From: Bacillota bacterium | Lineage (GTDB): Bacteria; Bacillota; Clostridia; Oscillospirales; Oscillospiraceae | NCBI GenBank assembly: GCA_028719885.1 | Contig: JAQYLT010000030.1 | Span: 1 to 64,000 of the forward strand | Direction of reading: 5' to 3' | Length of the DNA stretch: 64,000 nt | Shown here: positions 31,405 through 40,700 of the stretch, one piece after another | Numbering within the stretch: position 1 is the first letter of the stretch | Layout: each line of letters begins with the position of its first letter | Notes under the pieces: model-generated | Seen by the model: the letters and a program-made list of their open reading frames with translations, nothing else | Told to the model about the DNA's origin: nothing | Databases searched by the model: none | Position numbers and translations under genes: made by a program

Positions 31405-34400
31405 ATGGCAAAGAGAACGGACATCAAAAAGGTACTGATCATCGGCTCCGGTCCCATCGTGATCGGGCAGGCGGCAGAATTCGACTACGCAGGCACCCAG
31501 GCCTGCCTGGCCCTGAAAGAAGAGGGCTACGAGGTCATTCTGGCCAACTCCAACCCCGCCACCATCATGACCGACACCACCATTGCCGACAAGGTGTACA
31601 TGGAGCCCCTGACCCTGGAATATGTGGCAAAAATCATCCGCTATGAGCGGCCCGACGCCATCGTCCCCGGCATTGGCGGCCAGACGGGACTGAACCTGGC
31701 CATGCAGCTGGAAAAGAAAGGCATCCTGAAGGAGTGCCGGGTGGAGCTGCTGGGCACCAGCTTCTCCTCCATCGAGCGGGCCGAGGACCGGGAGCTGTTC
31801 AAGGAAATGTGCCAGTCCATCGGCGAGCCGGTGATTCCCTCCGAAATCACCTACTCCCTGGAGGAAGCCAAGGAAGCCGCCCAACGCATCGGCTATCCCG
31901 TGGTGCTCCGGCCTGCCTTCACCCTGGGCGGCACCGGCGGCGGCTTTGCCTACAACGAGGAAGAGCTGATTGAGGTGGGTCTGAACGCCTTCAACCTCTC
32001 CCCAGTTCACCAGGTACTGATTGAGAAGTCCGTCAAGGGCTACAAGGAGATCGAATTCGAGGTCATGCGGGACTCCAACGACCACGCCATCACCATCTGC
32101 GGCATGGAGAACATCGATCCCGTGGGCGTCCACACTGGCGACAGCCTGGTGGTGGCCCCCATCATGACCCTTAGCGATCACGACCTGAAAATGCTCAACG
32201 ACTCTGCCATTAAGATCATCCGGGAGCTGAAAATCGAAGGCGGCTGCAACGTGCAGTTTGCCCTGAATCCCAATTCCTCCGAGTATTTCCTGATTGAGGT
32301 CAACCCCCGGGTGTCCCGTTCCTCCGCCCTGGCCTCCAAGGCCTCCGGCTACCCCATCGCCCGGGTCACCGCCAAGATCGCCATGGGCATGGCTCTGGAG
32401 GACATCAAGATCGCCAACACCACCGCCGCTTTCGAGCCCCGCCTGGACTATGTGGTGGCCAAACTGCCCCGGTTCCCCTTTGACAAATTCACCTCCGCTC
32501 CCAACACCCTGGGCACCCAGATGAAGGCCACCGGCGAGGTGATGGGCATCGGCTCCAACCTGGAGGAATGCCTGCTGAAATCCGTCCGTTCCCTGGAAAA
32601 CGGCGCTTACCACTTCTATCTGGCCAAATTTGACGACATGCCCACGGAGGAAATGCTCCGCTACATCAGCGTGTTCCGGGATGACAATTTCTTTGCCATC
32701 GCGGAGCTCCTCTACCGGGGTGTCACCGTGGAGGAGATTGCAAGAATCACCCAGATCACCCCATTCTTCCTGGAGGCCATGGAGCACATCATCGATATGG
32801 AGCACAAGCTCTCCGCCAATGTGGGCAGCCTGGAGGTGCTGATGGAGGCCAAGCGCATGGGCTTCAGCGACCGCTACATCGCCCGGCTGTGGAAGCAGCA
32901 GGAGATGGAAGTCTGGAACTTGCGCCAGAAAGAAAACATCTTCCCCGTATTCCGCATGGTGGACACCTGCCACACCGGGGCCTACATCCCCTACTTCTAT
33001 TCCAGCTACACTGGCAAAAATGATTCCATCCTCACGGATAAGAAAAAGATCGTGGTGCTGGGCGCAGGTCCCATCCGCATCGGTCAGGGCGTGGAGTTCG
33101 ACTACTCCACCGTCCATGCGGTGAACACCATCCGGCAGATGGGCTATGAAGCCATCATCATCAACAACAACCCGGCGACCGTCTCCACCGACTACACCAC
33201 CGCCGACAAGCTGTACTTCGAGCCCCTGACCCCCGAGGATGTGATGAACATCATCGTATATGAAAAGCCCGAGGGCGTGATTGCCACCCTGGGCGGCCAG
33301 ACCGCCATCAACCTGGCTCAGCCGCTCATGGAGCGTGGGGTGAAGATCATCGGCACCGACTGCGCCGCCATCGACAAGGCGGAAAACCGGGATCTCTTTG
33401 AAAAGCTGCTGGAAGAGCTGCAAATCCCCCAGCCCGAGGGCAAGGCCGTGACGAAGATCGAGGACGGCATTGCCGCCGCTGCCAAGATTGGCTATCCCGT
33501 ATTGGTGCGTCCCAGCTTCGTGCTGGGCGGCCGGGCCATGCAGATCGTGTCCAACGAGGCCCAGCTGGTGCAGTACCTGAAAACCGCTGTGGAAATCGAT
33601 GCGGACAAGCCCGTGCTGGTGGACAAATACATCCAGGGCCGGGAGGTGGAGATCGACGCCATCTGCGACGGCCACGATGTGTTCGTTCCCGGCATCATGG
33701 AGCTGGTGGAGCGCACCGGTGTCCACTCCGGCGACTCCATCTCCGTCTACCCCACTTTCTCCATCTCCGACAAGGTCAAGGGCATCATTCTGCAGTACGC
33801 CAAGAAGCTGGGCCTGGGCATCGGCATCGTGGGTCTCTTTAACGTCCAGTTCATCGTGGACAAGAACGACAAGGTTTACATCATCGAGGTGAATCCCCGC
33901 TCCTCCCGCACCGTGCCGTTCCTGAGCAAGGCCACCGGCTTCTCCCTGGCGGACATCGCCACCCAGGTGATTCTGGGCAAATCTCTGAAAGAGCAGGGCA
34001 TCTTCCACATCTATCCGGAAGAGAAGCAGCGCTGGTACGCCAAGGCGCCTGTGTTCTCCTTTAACAAGATTCGGGGTCTGGATGCCTACCTGTCCCCGGA
34101 GATGAAGTCCACCGGCGAGGCCATCGGCTACGACCGCACCCTGACCCGTGCCCTGTACAAGGCGCTCCAGGCCTCCGGCATGAAGCTGCAGAACTACGGC
34201 ACCGTGTTCGCCACCATTGCCAAGGGGGACAAGGAGGAGGCCCTGCCCCTGATCAGGCGGTTCTATCAGCTGGGCTTCAACATTGAGGCCACCCCCGGCA
34301 CCGCCGAGTTCCTGAAAAAGCACGGCATCCGCACCCACACCCTGAAAAAAATCAGCGAGGACCCCAACGAGATTCCCGATGCCCTGCGCCAGGGGCACAT

Positions 34401-34572
34401 CGCCTACGTGATCAACACCCGCACCCCCGGCGCCGACGAAAAGGACGGCATCACCATCCGGCAGATCTCCACCGAGTACAATGTGAACATCTTCACCTCT
34501 CTGGACACCGTAAAGGTGCTGCTGGATGTGCTGGAGGAAATCACCCTGACCATTTCCACCATTGATGCCTAA
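31405..34572 (+). CDS. carB: Carbamoyl-phosphate synthase large subunit
   Basis: A 1055-residue synthetase subunit with the usual duplicated ATP-grasp halves. The first half begins KKVLIIGSGPIVIGQAAEFDYAG and has TLGGTGGGFAYNEEEL; the second half repeats the pattern at KIVVLGAGPIRIGQGVEFDYS. The C-terminal ~130 residues form the MGS-like regulatory domain. It makes carbamoyl phosphate from bicarbonate, ATP and ammonia. The ammonia normally comes from the glutaminase subunit CarA, which is not encoded in this window. AAGGAGG precedes ATG 31405. Very long antisense frames over this gene are codon-bias artefacts. Confidence 0.97.
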   Translation: MAKRTDIKKVLIIGSGPIVIGQAAEFDYAGTQACLALKEEGYEVILANSNPATIMTDTTIADKVYMEPLTLEYVAKIIRYERPDAIVPGIGGQTGLNLAMQLEKKGILKECRVELLGTSFSSIERAEDRELFKEMCQSIGEPVIPSEITYSLEEAKEAAQRIGYPVVLRPAFTLGGTGGGFAYNEEELIEVGLNAFNLSPVHQVLIEKSVKGYKEIEFEVMRDSNDHAITICGMENIDPVGVHTGDSLVVAPIMTLSDHDLKMLNDSAIKIIRELKIEGGCNVQFALNPNSSEYFLIEVNPRVSRSSALASKASGYPIARVTAKIAMGMALEDIKIANTTAAFEPRLDYVVAKLPRFPFDKFTSAPNTLGTQMKATGEVMGIGSNLEECLLKSVRSLENGAYHFYLAKFDDMPTEEMLRYISVFRDDNFFAIAELLYRGVTVEEIARITQITPFFLEAMEHIIDMEHKLSANVGSLEVLMEAKRMGFSDRYIARLWKQQEMEVWNLRQKENIFPVFRMVDTCHTGAYIPYFYSSYTGKNDSILTDKKKIVVLGAGPIRIGQGVEFDYSTVHAVNTIRQMGYEAIIINNNPATVSTDYTTADKLYFEPLTPEDVMNIIVYEKPEGVIATLGGQTAINLAQPLMERGVKIIGTDCAAIDKAENRDLFEKLLEELQIPQPEGKAVTKIEDGIAAAAKIGYPVLVRPSFVLGGRAMQIVSNEAQLVQYLKTAVEIDADKPVLVDKYIQGREVEIDAICDGHDVFVPGIMELVERTGVHSGDSISVYPTFSISDKVKGIILQYAKKLGLGIGIVGLFNVQFIVDKNDKVYIIEVNPRSSRTVPFLSKATGFSLADIATQVILGKSLKEQGIFHIYPEEKQRWYAKAPVFSFNKIRGLDAYLSPEMKSTGEAIGYDRTLTRALYKALQASGMKLQNYGTVFATIAKGDKEEALPLIRRFYQLGFNIEATPGTAEFLKKHGIRTHTLKKISEDPNEIPDALRQGHIAYVINTRTPGADEKDGITIRQISTEYNVNIFTSLDTVKVLLDVLEEITLTISTIDA

Positions 34573-34596
34573 TGAAGTTCCCCCAAGGGAGGTACT

Positions 34597-35328
34597 ATGA
34601 AACAGGTCATTTTTGAAATCAGCTCCAACCAAGCCCTCACCCGGGATGTTTACAGGATGGTGCTCCGGGGGGATACCTCCGGCATCACCAATCCCGGGCA
34701 GTTTGTGGAGATTGCCCTGCCGGGGAAATTTCTCCGGCGGCCCATCTCCGTCAACGACTGGGATGCAGACAGTCTGGCCCTCATCTACAAGGTGGTGGGT
34801 CAGGGCACCGAGCAAATGGCCCAGCTGCCTGTGGGCACCAAGCTGGATGTGCTCACCGGTCTGGGCAACGGCTATGACACGGCCCGCAGTGGGGATAAGC
34901 CCGTGCTGGTGGGCGGCGGCGTGGGGGTGCCCCCGCTGTATGCCCTGTGCAAAAAGCTGCTGGCTGAGGGGAAGCATCCCAGTGTGGTTCTGGGCTTCAA
35001 CAAAGAAAGTGAAATCTTCCTGAAAGAGAAATTCGAGGCGCTGGGAGTTCCCGTATCCATTGCCACCGCCGACGGCAGCGTGGGAACCAAGGGCTTTGTC
35101 ACCGATGTGCTGAGAGGCCTGGATTACTCCTATTTCTACGCCTGCGGCCCCATGCCCATGTTCCGGGCCATGGAGCAGGTTGTAAAAACCTCCGGCGAAT
35201 ACAGCTTTGAAGAGCGGATGGGCTGCGGCTTCGGCGCCTGCATGGGCTGCTCCATCCAGACAAAGAGCGGAGCGAAGCGGGTGTGCAAGGATGGCCCCGT
35301 CTTTATCCGGGAGGAGGTATTCGGATGA
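34597..35328 (+). CDS. pyrK: Dihydroorotate dehydrogenase electron transfer subunit
   Basis: A 243-residue FAD/[2Fe-2S] protein that passes electrons from PyrD to NAD+. FAD-binding RRPISVNDW (RxxS/T type) and the NAD-binding VGGGVGVPPLYALC are visible. The C-terminal cluster motif GCGFGACMGCSIQT ... VCKDGPVF supplies four cysteines. Together with the PyrD that follows it makes the class 1B dihydroorotate dehydrogenase of Firmicutes. The stop overlaps the pyrD start (ATGA). GGGAGG precedes ATG 34597. Confidence 0.96.
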   Translation: MKQVIFEISSNQALTRDVYRMVLRGDTSGITNPGQFVEIALPGKFLRRPISVNDWDADSLALIYKVVGQGTEQMAQLPVGTKLDVLTGLGNGYDTARSGDKPVLVGGGVGVPPLYALCKKLLAEGKHPSVVLGFNKESEIFLKEKFEALGVPVSIATADGSVGTKGFVTDVLRGLDYSYFYACGPMPMFRAMEQVVKTSGEYSFEERMGCGFGACMGCSIQTKSGAKRVCKDGPVFIREEVFG

Positions 35329-36233
35329 ACACCAAAGTGAATCTGTGCGGAATTGAGCTGGACAATCCGGTGATTCCCGCCTCCGGCACCTTTGGCTTCG
35401 GCTACGAATTCGCGGAGCTCTACGATATCAACGAGCTGGGCACCTTCTCCTTTAAGGGCACCACGAAAGAAGCCCGCTTCGGCAACCCCACCCCCCGCAT
35501 TGCCGAGTGCCCCAATGGCATGATCAACGCCGTGGGCCTGCAAAATCCCGGGGTGGAAAATGTCATCTCCCGGGAGCTGCCCAAGCTGAAAGAATGCTTC
35601 CACAAGCCGGTGATGGCCAATGTCTCCGGCTTCAGCGTGGAGGACTACGCCTACACCTGTCAGAGGCTGGATGCCCAGGACCAGGTGGGCTGGCTGGAGG
35701 TAAACGTCAGCTGCCCCAATGTCCACGGCGGCGGCATGAGCTTCGGCACCCAGCCGGAGGCAGCGGCTGAGGTCACAAGAGCCGTCAAGGCCGTGACCAA
35801 AAAGCCGGTCATCATCAAGCTCTCCCCCAATGTGACGGATATCGTATCCATCGCCAAGGCCTGCGAGGACGCGGGGGCCGATGGCATCAGCCTGATCAAC
35901 ACCATGCTGGGTATGCGAATCGATCTGCGGCGCAAAAAGCCGGTCATCGCCAACACCATGGGCGGCTACTCCGGCCCCGGCATCTTCCCGGTGGCACTGC
36001 GGATGGTGTACCAGGTGTCGAAGGCAGTATCCGTTCCCGTCATCGGCATGGGCGGCGTGAGCAGCGCCGAGGATGTGATTGAGATGATGCTGGCGGGAGC
36101 CACCGCCGTGGAAATCGGCGCGGCGAATCTCGTCAATCCCTTTGCCAGCCGGGACATTGTGAGGCAGCTGCCCCAGACCATGAACAAATACGGAATTGAA
36201 AAATTAACTGATATCATAGGAGGCGCACACTAA
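35325..36233 (+). CDS. pyrD: Dihydroorotate dehydrogenase B, catalytic subunit
   Basis: A 302-residue FMN TIM-barrel enzyme oxidising dihydroorotate to orotate. Key segments are [31 protein letters not shown] with the class 1B catalytic cysteine, [11 protein letters not shown] and [19 protein letters not shown] for phosphate binding. ATG 35325 overlaps the pyrK stop; the frame is open upstream but within pyrK. The following pyrF start shares its first base with the pyrD stop (TAATG), so the whole block is tightly coupled. Confidence 0.96.
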   Translation: MNTKVNLCGIELDNPVIPASGTFGFGYEFAELYDINELGTFSFKGTTKEARFGNPTPRIAECPNGMINAVGLQNPGVENVISRELPKLKECFHKPVMANVSGFSVEDYAYTCQRLDAQDQVGWLEVNVSCPNVHGGGMSFGTQPEAAAEVTRAVKAVTKKPVIIKLSPNVTDIVSIAKACEDAGADGISLINTMLGMRIDLRRKKPVIANTMGGYSGPGIFPVALRMVYQVSKAVSVPVIGMGGVSSAEDVIEMMLAGATAVEIGAANLVNPFASRDIVRQLPQTMNKYGIEKLTDIIGGAH

Positions 36234-36931
36234 TGGGTAAAGATGTGATTGTAGCCTGCGACTTTTCCAGCGCAGAGCAGGTATTTTCTTTCCTGGACAA
36301 GTTCCAGGGCAAGAAGCCTTTCGTGAAGATCGGCATGGAGCTGTATTACGCCGAGGGTCCCGCCATTGTGAAAGAAATCAAGGCCCGGGGCCACAAGATT
36401 TTCCTGGACCTGAAGCTCCACGACATTCCCAACACCGTGAAGAAGGCCATGGCCGTGCTGAGTAATCTGGATGTTGACATCTGCAACCTCCACGCCGCAG
36501 GAACCACCGCCATGATGAAGGCCGCTCTGGAGGGTCTGACCCGGGCCGACGGCAGCCGTCCCCTGCTGATTGCCGTGACCCAGCTCACTTCCACCGACCA
36601 GGCCGCCATGGAGAATGACCTGATGATTCACGCCCCCATTGACGAAGTGGTGATGCACTACGCCGAGACCGCCAAGAACGCCGGTCTGGACGGCATTGTC
36701 TGCTCCCCCCTGGAGGCCGGAAAGGTGCATGAGCGCTGCGGCAAGGATTTCCTGACCGTCACCCCCGGCGTGCGCTTTGCCGATGGGGATGTGGGCGATC
36801 AGAAGCGGGTCATGACCCCCGCCGCCGCCAAGGAAATCGGCTCTGACTACATTGTGGTGGGCCGGCCCATCACCGCCGCTGCCGATCCCGTGGCCGCTTA
36901 TGAGCGGTGCGTGGCGGAATTCTGCGATTAA
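36233..36931 (+). CDS. pyrF: Orotidine 5'-phosphate decarboxylase
   Basis: A 232-residue TIM-barrel decarboxylase making UMP from OMP. The catalytic Lys/Asp array is in [12 protein letters not shown] (DxKxxD), the N-terminal Asp in IVACDFSS, and the phosphate loop in [12 protein letters not shown]. Start overlaps pyrD by one base. A 387-bp miniature repeat element separates it from pyrE, so the last two pyr genes may depend on readthrough across it or on another promoter. Confidence 0.96.
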   Translation: MGKDVIVACDFSSAEQVFSFLDKFQGKKPFVKIGMELYYAEGPAIVKEIKARGHKIFLDLKLHDIPNTVKKAMAVLSNLDVDICNLHAAGTTAMMKAALEGLTRADGSRPLLIAVTQLTSTDQAAMENDLMIHAPIDEVVMHYAETAKNAGLDGIVCSPLEAGKVHERCGKDFLTVTPGVRFADGDVGDQKRVMTPAAAKEIGSDYIVVGRPITAAADPVAAYERCVAEFCD

Positions 36932-36944
36932 AGAAAGAAATCCG

Positions 36945-37331
36945 AAAATTGGAATTTGTCAGGATGTTTCGTAGGGAATGCATTCATGCATTCCGAAAGG
37001 TAAGGATTTTGGGGCAGTACGTTGAATGGTAGCAGGTTGGACGAAACTGTAGGGAATGGGCTTGCTCATTCCGACTGCGTTAGCAGCTTTTTCCCCACAA
37101 ACAGTTCTGTAATGGCCTGGCTTTTATGACGATTCCACCAGATTCAAAAATAAAAGCGGTTTCGGGGTGCGGCTCCGCCGACGGAATGAGCAAGCCCATT
37201 CCCTACGGGCGATGCGCGACTTTGTACCATTCATCGAACTGCAGTGATGATCGGAGGCTTCGGAACGGATAAATCCGTTCCCTACGCACACACTGGAAGG
37301 AGTCCCATTCAATCCACCAAATTCCAATTTT
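36945..37331. repeat. Composite miniature repeat element inside the pyr operon (copy 2)
   Basis: Begins AAAATTGGAATTTGTCAGG (36945) and ends CCAAATTCCAATTTT (37317-37331), so the ends are inverted repeats. Inside are three kinds of palindromic core next to GTAGGG or CCCTAC: GGAATGCATTCATGCATTCC (36973), GGAATGGGCTTGCTCATTCC (about 37054, repeated inverted at about 37184) and GGAACGGATAAATCCGTTCC (about 37263). This fills the 441-bp gap between pyrF and pyrE. No gene. Confidence 0.75.
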
Positions 37332-37373
37332 TGAAGCAATCCAACAGAAATACAAACAAAAGGAGATTGGATT

Positions 37374-38030
37374 ATGGAAAGCTACAAGCGCGAGTTTATT
37401 CAGTTTCTGGAAAAGGCCGGGGTGCTGAAATTCGGTGATTTCACCGCCAAATCCGGTCGGAAGATTCCCTATTTCATCAACGCCGGAATGATCAAAACCG
37501 GTGAGGAAATCGCCACCCTGGGCGAGTTCTATGCCCGGGCCTACCAGGAAAAGCTGGGAAAGAAGCAGGCCGTGCTCTATGGGCCCGCCTACAAGGGCAT
37601 CTCCATAGCGGTCTCCGCCGCCGTGGCTCTGAGCAAAAACGGGCTGAACGTGCCTTTCTTCTTCAACCGGAAAGAAGTGAAAGACCATGGCGAGGGCGGC
37701 GTATTCGTTGGCTATGTGCCCCAGCCCGGTGAGGAAGTGGTAATTGTGGAGGACGTGATTACCGCCGGCACCGCCATCCGGGAGAGCCTGGAAATCCTCA
37801 GCGGACTTCCAGGCGTGAAGGTCGCCGCCACCTTTATCATGGTGGACCGGAAAGAGCGCGGCCGGGGTGAGAAACTGGCCATGCAGGAGGTTGAAGAGGA
37901 ATTCGGCTTCCCTGTCTACTCCGTGGTGGATGTGTATGACATCATCGAATACCTGGAAGAGAACCCCGCCAACGCAGAAAATGTGGCCCGGATCAAGAAC
38001 TACCTGGCCGTGAACGGAGCAAAAGCATGA
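37374..38030 (+). CDS. pyrE: Orotate phosphoribosyltransferase
   Basis: A 218-residue PRTase joining orotate and PRPP to OMP. The PRPP loop [17 protein letters not shown] has the acidic pair that the upstream PRTase-like protein lacks. The catalytic flexible loop is [22 protein letters not shown] precedes ATG 37374. The stop overlaps the pyrB start by 4 bases (ATGA). First gene after the intergenic repeat element. Confidence 0.96.
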   Translation: MESYKREFIQFLEKAGVLKFGDFTAKSGRKIPYFINAGMIKTGEEIATLGEFYARAYQEKLGKKQAVLYGPAYKGISIAVSAAVALSKNGLNVPFFFNRKEVKDHGEGGVFVGYVPQPGEEVVIVEDVITAGTAIRESLEILSGLPGVKVAATFIMVDRKERGRGEKLAMQEVEEEFGFPVYSVVDVYDIIEYLEENPANAENVARIKNYLAVNGAKA

Positions 38031-39109
38031 GAAGTTTAAACAGCATCCTGGACCTGACGGTGGAAGAGCTGGACGAACTCATTGCCACCGCCAAGGACAT
38101 CATCGCCCATCCCGAAAACTACTGGGACGCCTGCAAGCACAAAAAGCTGGCAACATTGTTCTTTGAGCCTTCCACCCGGACCCGGCTGAGCTTTGAAGCC
38201 GCCATGATTGAGCTGGGCGGCAGCGTCATCGGCTTCTCCCAGGCCAGCTCCTCCTCCGCCGCCAAGGGCGAGAGCATGGCGGACACCGCCAAAATTCTCA
38301 GCTGCTACGCCGACATCATGGCCATCCGGCATCCCAAGGACGGCGCGCCTTTCGTCGCCTCCCGGAACGCCACCGTGCCAGTCATCAACGCCGGCGACGG
38401 CATGCACAACCACCCCACGCAGACCCTGGCAGACCTTCTGACCATTTCCCGGGAAATGGGACGGCTGAACGATCTGACCATCGGCTTCTGCGGCGACCTG
38501 AAATACGGCCGCACGGTTCATTCCCTGATTGAAGCCATGAGCCGCTACACCGGCATCAAATTCGTGCTCATCTCCCCGGAGGAATTGAAGCTGCCCGGAT
38601 TTGTCCGGTTCAACACGCTGGAAAAGCACCACATTCCCTACACCGAGGTCACCTCATTGGAGGAAGCTCTGCCTCAGCTGGATGTGCTGTACATGACCAG
38701 AATCCAGCGGGAGCGCTTCGACGACCCCTGGCAGTATGAACGGCTGAAGGACAGCTATGTGCTGGACACTGCCAAGATGAAGCTGGCCAAGGAGAAGATG
38801 TGCGTGCTCCATCCCCTGCCCCGGGTGAACGAAATCAGCGTGGCGGTGGATGACGACCCCAGGGCCGCCTACTTCCGCCAGGCTCTGAACGGCAAGTACA
38901 TGCGGATGGCCCTGATTCTCATGCTGCTGAAAGAGGCGGAGCGGAATCCCATCCGGGAGGAAATTGACACCTCCGACCTGCGTTACGACCTGGTGTGCCA
39001 CAACCCCCGGTGCATTTCCGCCACGGAGCAGGAGCTGCCCCAGATTTTTCGCACCACCGACAAGGAAGCGGACATCCACCGGTGCATCTACTGCGAACAA
39101 AGAGCTTAA
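38027..39109 (+). CDS. pyrB: Aspartate carbamoyltransferase with PyrI-like zinc tail
   Basis: A 360-residue ATCase catalytic chain, about 50 residues longer than the usual ~310. Catalytic motifs are [27 protein letters not shown] and HPLPRVNEI. After residue ~315 comes a tail with C324, C329, C353 and C356: Cx4C, 23 residues, Cx2C. The same spacing is seen in E. coli PyrI (Cys109, 114, 138, 141), whose zinc domain contacts the catalytic chain. The nucleotide-binding allosteric domain of PyrI is absent. The tail may stabilise a trimer or higher assembly; feedback by CTP would not be expected from this part alone. Last gene of the pyr cluster. Confidence 0.95.
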   Translation: MRSLNSILDLTVEELDELIATAKDIIAHPENYWDACKHKKLATLFFEPSTRTRLSFEAAMIELGGSVIGFSQASSSSAAKGESMADTAKILSCYADIMAIRHPKDGAPFVASRNATVPVINAGDGMHNHPTQTLADLLTISREMGRLNDLTIGFCGDLKYGRTVHSLIEAMSRYTGIKFVLISPEELKLPGFVRFNTLEKHHIPYTEVTSLEEALPQLDVLYMTRIQRERFDDPWQYERLKDSYVLDTAKMKLAKEKMCVLHPLPRVNEISVAVDDDPRAAYFRQALNGKYMRMALILMLLKEAERNPIREEIDTSDLRYDLVCHNPRCISATEQELPQIFRTTDKEADIHRCIYCEQRA

Positions 39110-39115
39110 TTTTTT

Positions 39116-39151
39116 CCGCCGTCCCAACCAATCCCGGGGACGGCGGCTTTT
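39116..39151 (+). terminator. Terminator of the pyr operon
   Basis: CCGCCGTCCC and GGGACGGCGG, a 10-bp stem, followed by CTTTTC, directly after pyrB. Confidence 0.85.
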
Positions 39152-39302
39152 CATATAAAACATGCTTACCGGCTTGACTCAGCTTGTTCTCAAACAGGTG
39201 TTTGGTGACTTTGTTGAATGGTGCAATGATGGATATTCCGTTTTTCAATACATCAATGACATCGATGAAACCTATTTACGAATCAAACCGATATGCACAA
39301 TA

Positions 39303-39338
39303 TAAAAAATCCGTGCACCCTTTTGGAGGATGCACGGA
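39303..39338 (-). terminator. Terminator of the aldolase gene
   Basis: On the minus strand GTCCGTGCATCC pairs with GGGTGCACGGAT (imperfect) and is followed by TTTTTTATA. Confidence 0.75.
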
Positions 39339-39356
39339 CTGTGTATGGATGTTCGA

Positions 39357-40325
39357 TTAGGCCTTGCCGTCGGAGCCCAGGACGTGAACGATCTTGTGAG
39401 CGACCATGTCCTTAACAGCCTGACGGGCGGGCTTCAGGTACTGCCGGGGATCGAAGTGATCGGGATGCTCGGCGAAGTACTTGCGGATGTTGCCGGTCAT
39501 GGCCAGACGGATGTCGGAGTCGATGTTGATCTTGCAGACAGCCAGCTTGGCAGCCTCCCGCAGCTGATCCTCGGGAATGCCGATGGCGTCGGGCATATTG
39601 CCGCCGTAGGTGTTGACCATCTTCACGAATTCCTGGGGAACGGAAGAGGAGCCGTGCAGCACGATGGGGAAGCCGGGCAGCCGCTTGATGCACTCTTTCA
39701 GCACATCGAAGCGCAGGGGGGGCGGAACCAGGATGCCGTCGGCATTGCGGGTGCACTGGGAAGCCTTGAACTTGTAAGCGCCGTGGCTGGTGCCGATGGC
39801 GATGGCCAGGGAGTCGCAGCCGGTGCGGGTGACAAACTCTTCCACTTCCTCGGGACGGGTGTAGCTCTCTTTGCCGTGCTCGACGGCAACTTCGTCTTCC
39901 ACGCCGGCCAGGGTGCCCAGCTCAGCTTCCACGACGACACCGTGATCGTGGGCGTACTCAACGACCTGCTTGGTCAAAGCGATGTTCTCCTCGAAGCTCT
40001 TGGAGGAAGCGTCGATCATGACGGAGGTGAAGCCGCCATCGATGCAGCTCTTGCAGAGCTCAAAGCTGTCGCCATGGTCCAGGTGCAGAGCGATGGGAAT
40101 TTCGGGGTTCTCGGCAACGGCAGCCTCCACCAGCTTCACCAGGTAGGTGTGGTTGGCATAGGCACGGGCGCCCTTGGACACCTGCAGGATGACGGGGCTT
40201 TTCAGCTCGCCGGCAGCCTCGGTGATACCCTGAACGATTTCCATGTTGTTGACGTTGAAAGCGCCGATAGCGTAGCCGCCGTCGTATGCCTTCTTGAACA
40301 TTTCGGTTGTGGTTACAAGAGCCAT
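39357..40325 (-). CDS. fba: Fructose-bisphosphate aldolase, class II
   Basis: A 322-residue zinc aldolase splitting fructose 1,6-bisphosphate. The metal and catalytic motifs are IALHLDHGDSFE (first His and catalytic Asp), VEAELGTLAGVED with the second zinc region, AIGTSHGAYKF and IVLHGSSSVPQEF. Ending KINIDSDIRLAMT is typical of the TIM-barrel class IIB form. ATG 40325 (GGCTCTTG...) is preferred over 40343. Divergent from the PPi-phosphofructokinase gene, with both promoters in the 375-bp gap. Confidence 0.95.
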   Translation of the reverse strand: MALVTTTEMFKKAYDGGYAIGAFNVNNMEIVQGITEAAGELKSPVILQVSKGARAYANHTYLVKLVEAAVAENPEIPIALHLDHGDSFELCKSCIDGGFTSVMIDASSKSFEENIALTKQVVEYAHDHGVVVEAELGTLAGVEDEVAVEHGKESYTRPEEVEEFVTRTGCDSLAIAIGTSHGAYKFKASQCTRNADGILVPPPLRFDVLKECIKRLPGFPIVLHGSSSVPQEFVKMVNTYGGNMPDAIGIPEDQLREAAKLAVCKINIDSDIRLAMTGNIRKYFAEHPDHFDPRQYLKPARQAVKDMVAHKIVHVLGSDGKA

Positions 40326-40378
40326 TGGAATCAGTCCTTTCATGATTCAAGCGGATCGCTCCGCCAGTTTTCGAGGCT

Positions 40379-40406
40379 ATTATATCACATTTTTCCCGTT
40401 TTTCAA
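40379..40406 (-). promoter_or_regulatory. fba promoter
   Basis: Minus strand: TTGAAA (40401-40406), 16-base spacer, TATAAT (40379-40384), about 55 bases before the start. The remainder of the fba-pfp gap (40407-40629) shows nothing convincing. Confidence 0.65.
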
Positions 40407-40629
40407 TATAAATATTTATGACGGAACTGTATCCTTGCATTCCATCCGCTCAGCGGCTCTTTTGTGCCAGTTCTTCCCTTTCAAAAATTGGAAATACTGG
40501 CAGAATTTCCCCATTCCCGGAACTTTGAAACGGCACTAAAATTTGCTGCCAACCGTCCTCTGCAGGGATGCGGTGTAGCTTTAGATGGTTTTTCCTCTCG
40601 TTTCTGCCCTTTTTTTGTCAGAATACCAG

Positions 40630-40658
40630 TTTACTTTTTCGGTTCCGTATCGTATAAT
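40630..40658 (+). promoter_or_regulatory. Promoter of the PPi-phosphofructokinase gene
   Basis: TTTACT, 17-base spacer, TATAAT, 42 bases upstream of the ATG at 40701. Confidence 0.65.
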
Positions 40659-40700
40659 CATATTGCTGAAACAGCGAATTTTTACGCAAGGAGTTTGGTA

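Noticed and set aside
31402..34977. A 1191-codon open frame antisense to carB and pyrK
   Set aside because: It mirrors carB in the opposite strand, has low-complexity composition (H, G, V, L, Q) typical of codon-bias shadows, and no ribosome site; carB is certain.
39162..39305. A 47-codon frame between pyrB and fba terminators
   Set aside because: Composition is plausible, but there is no ribosome site, and it sits between two terminators and overlaps one; it may be a gene remnant.
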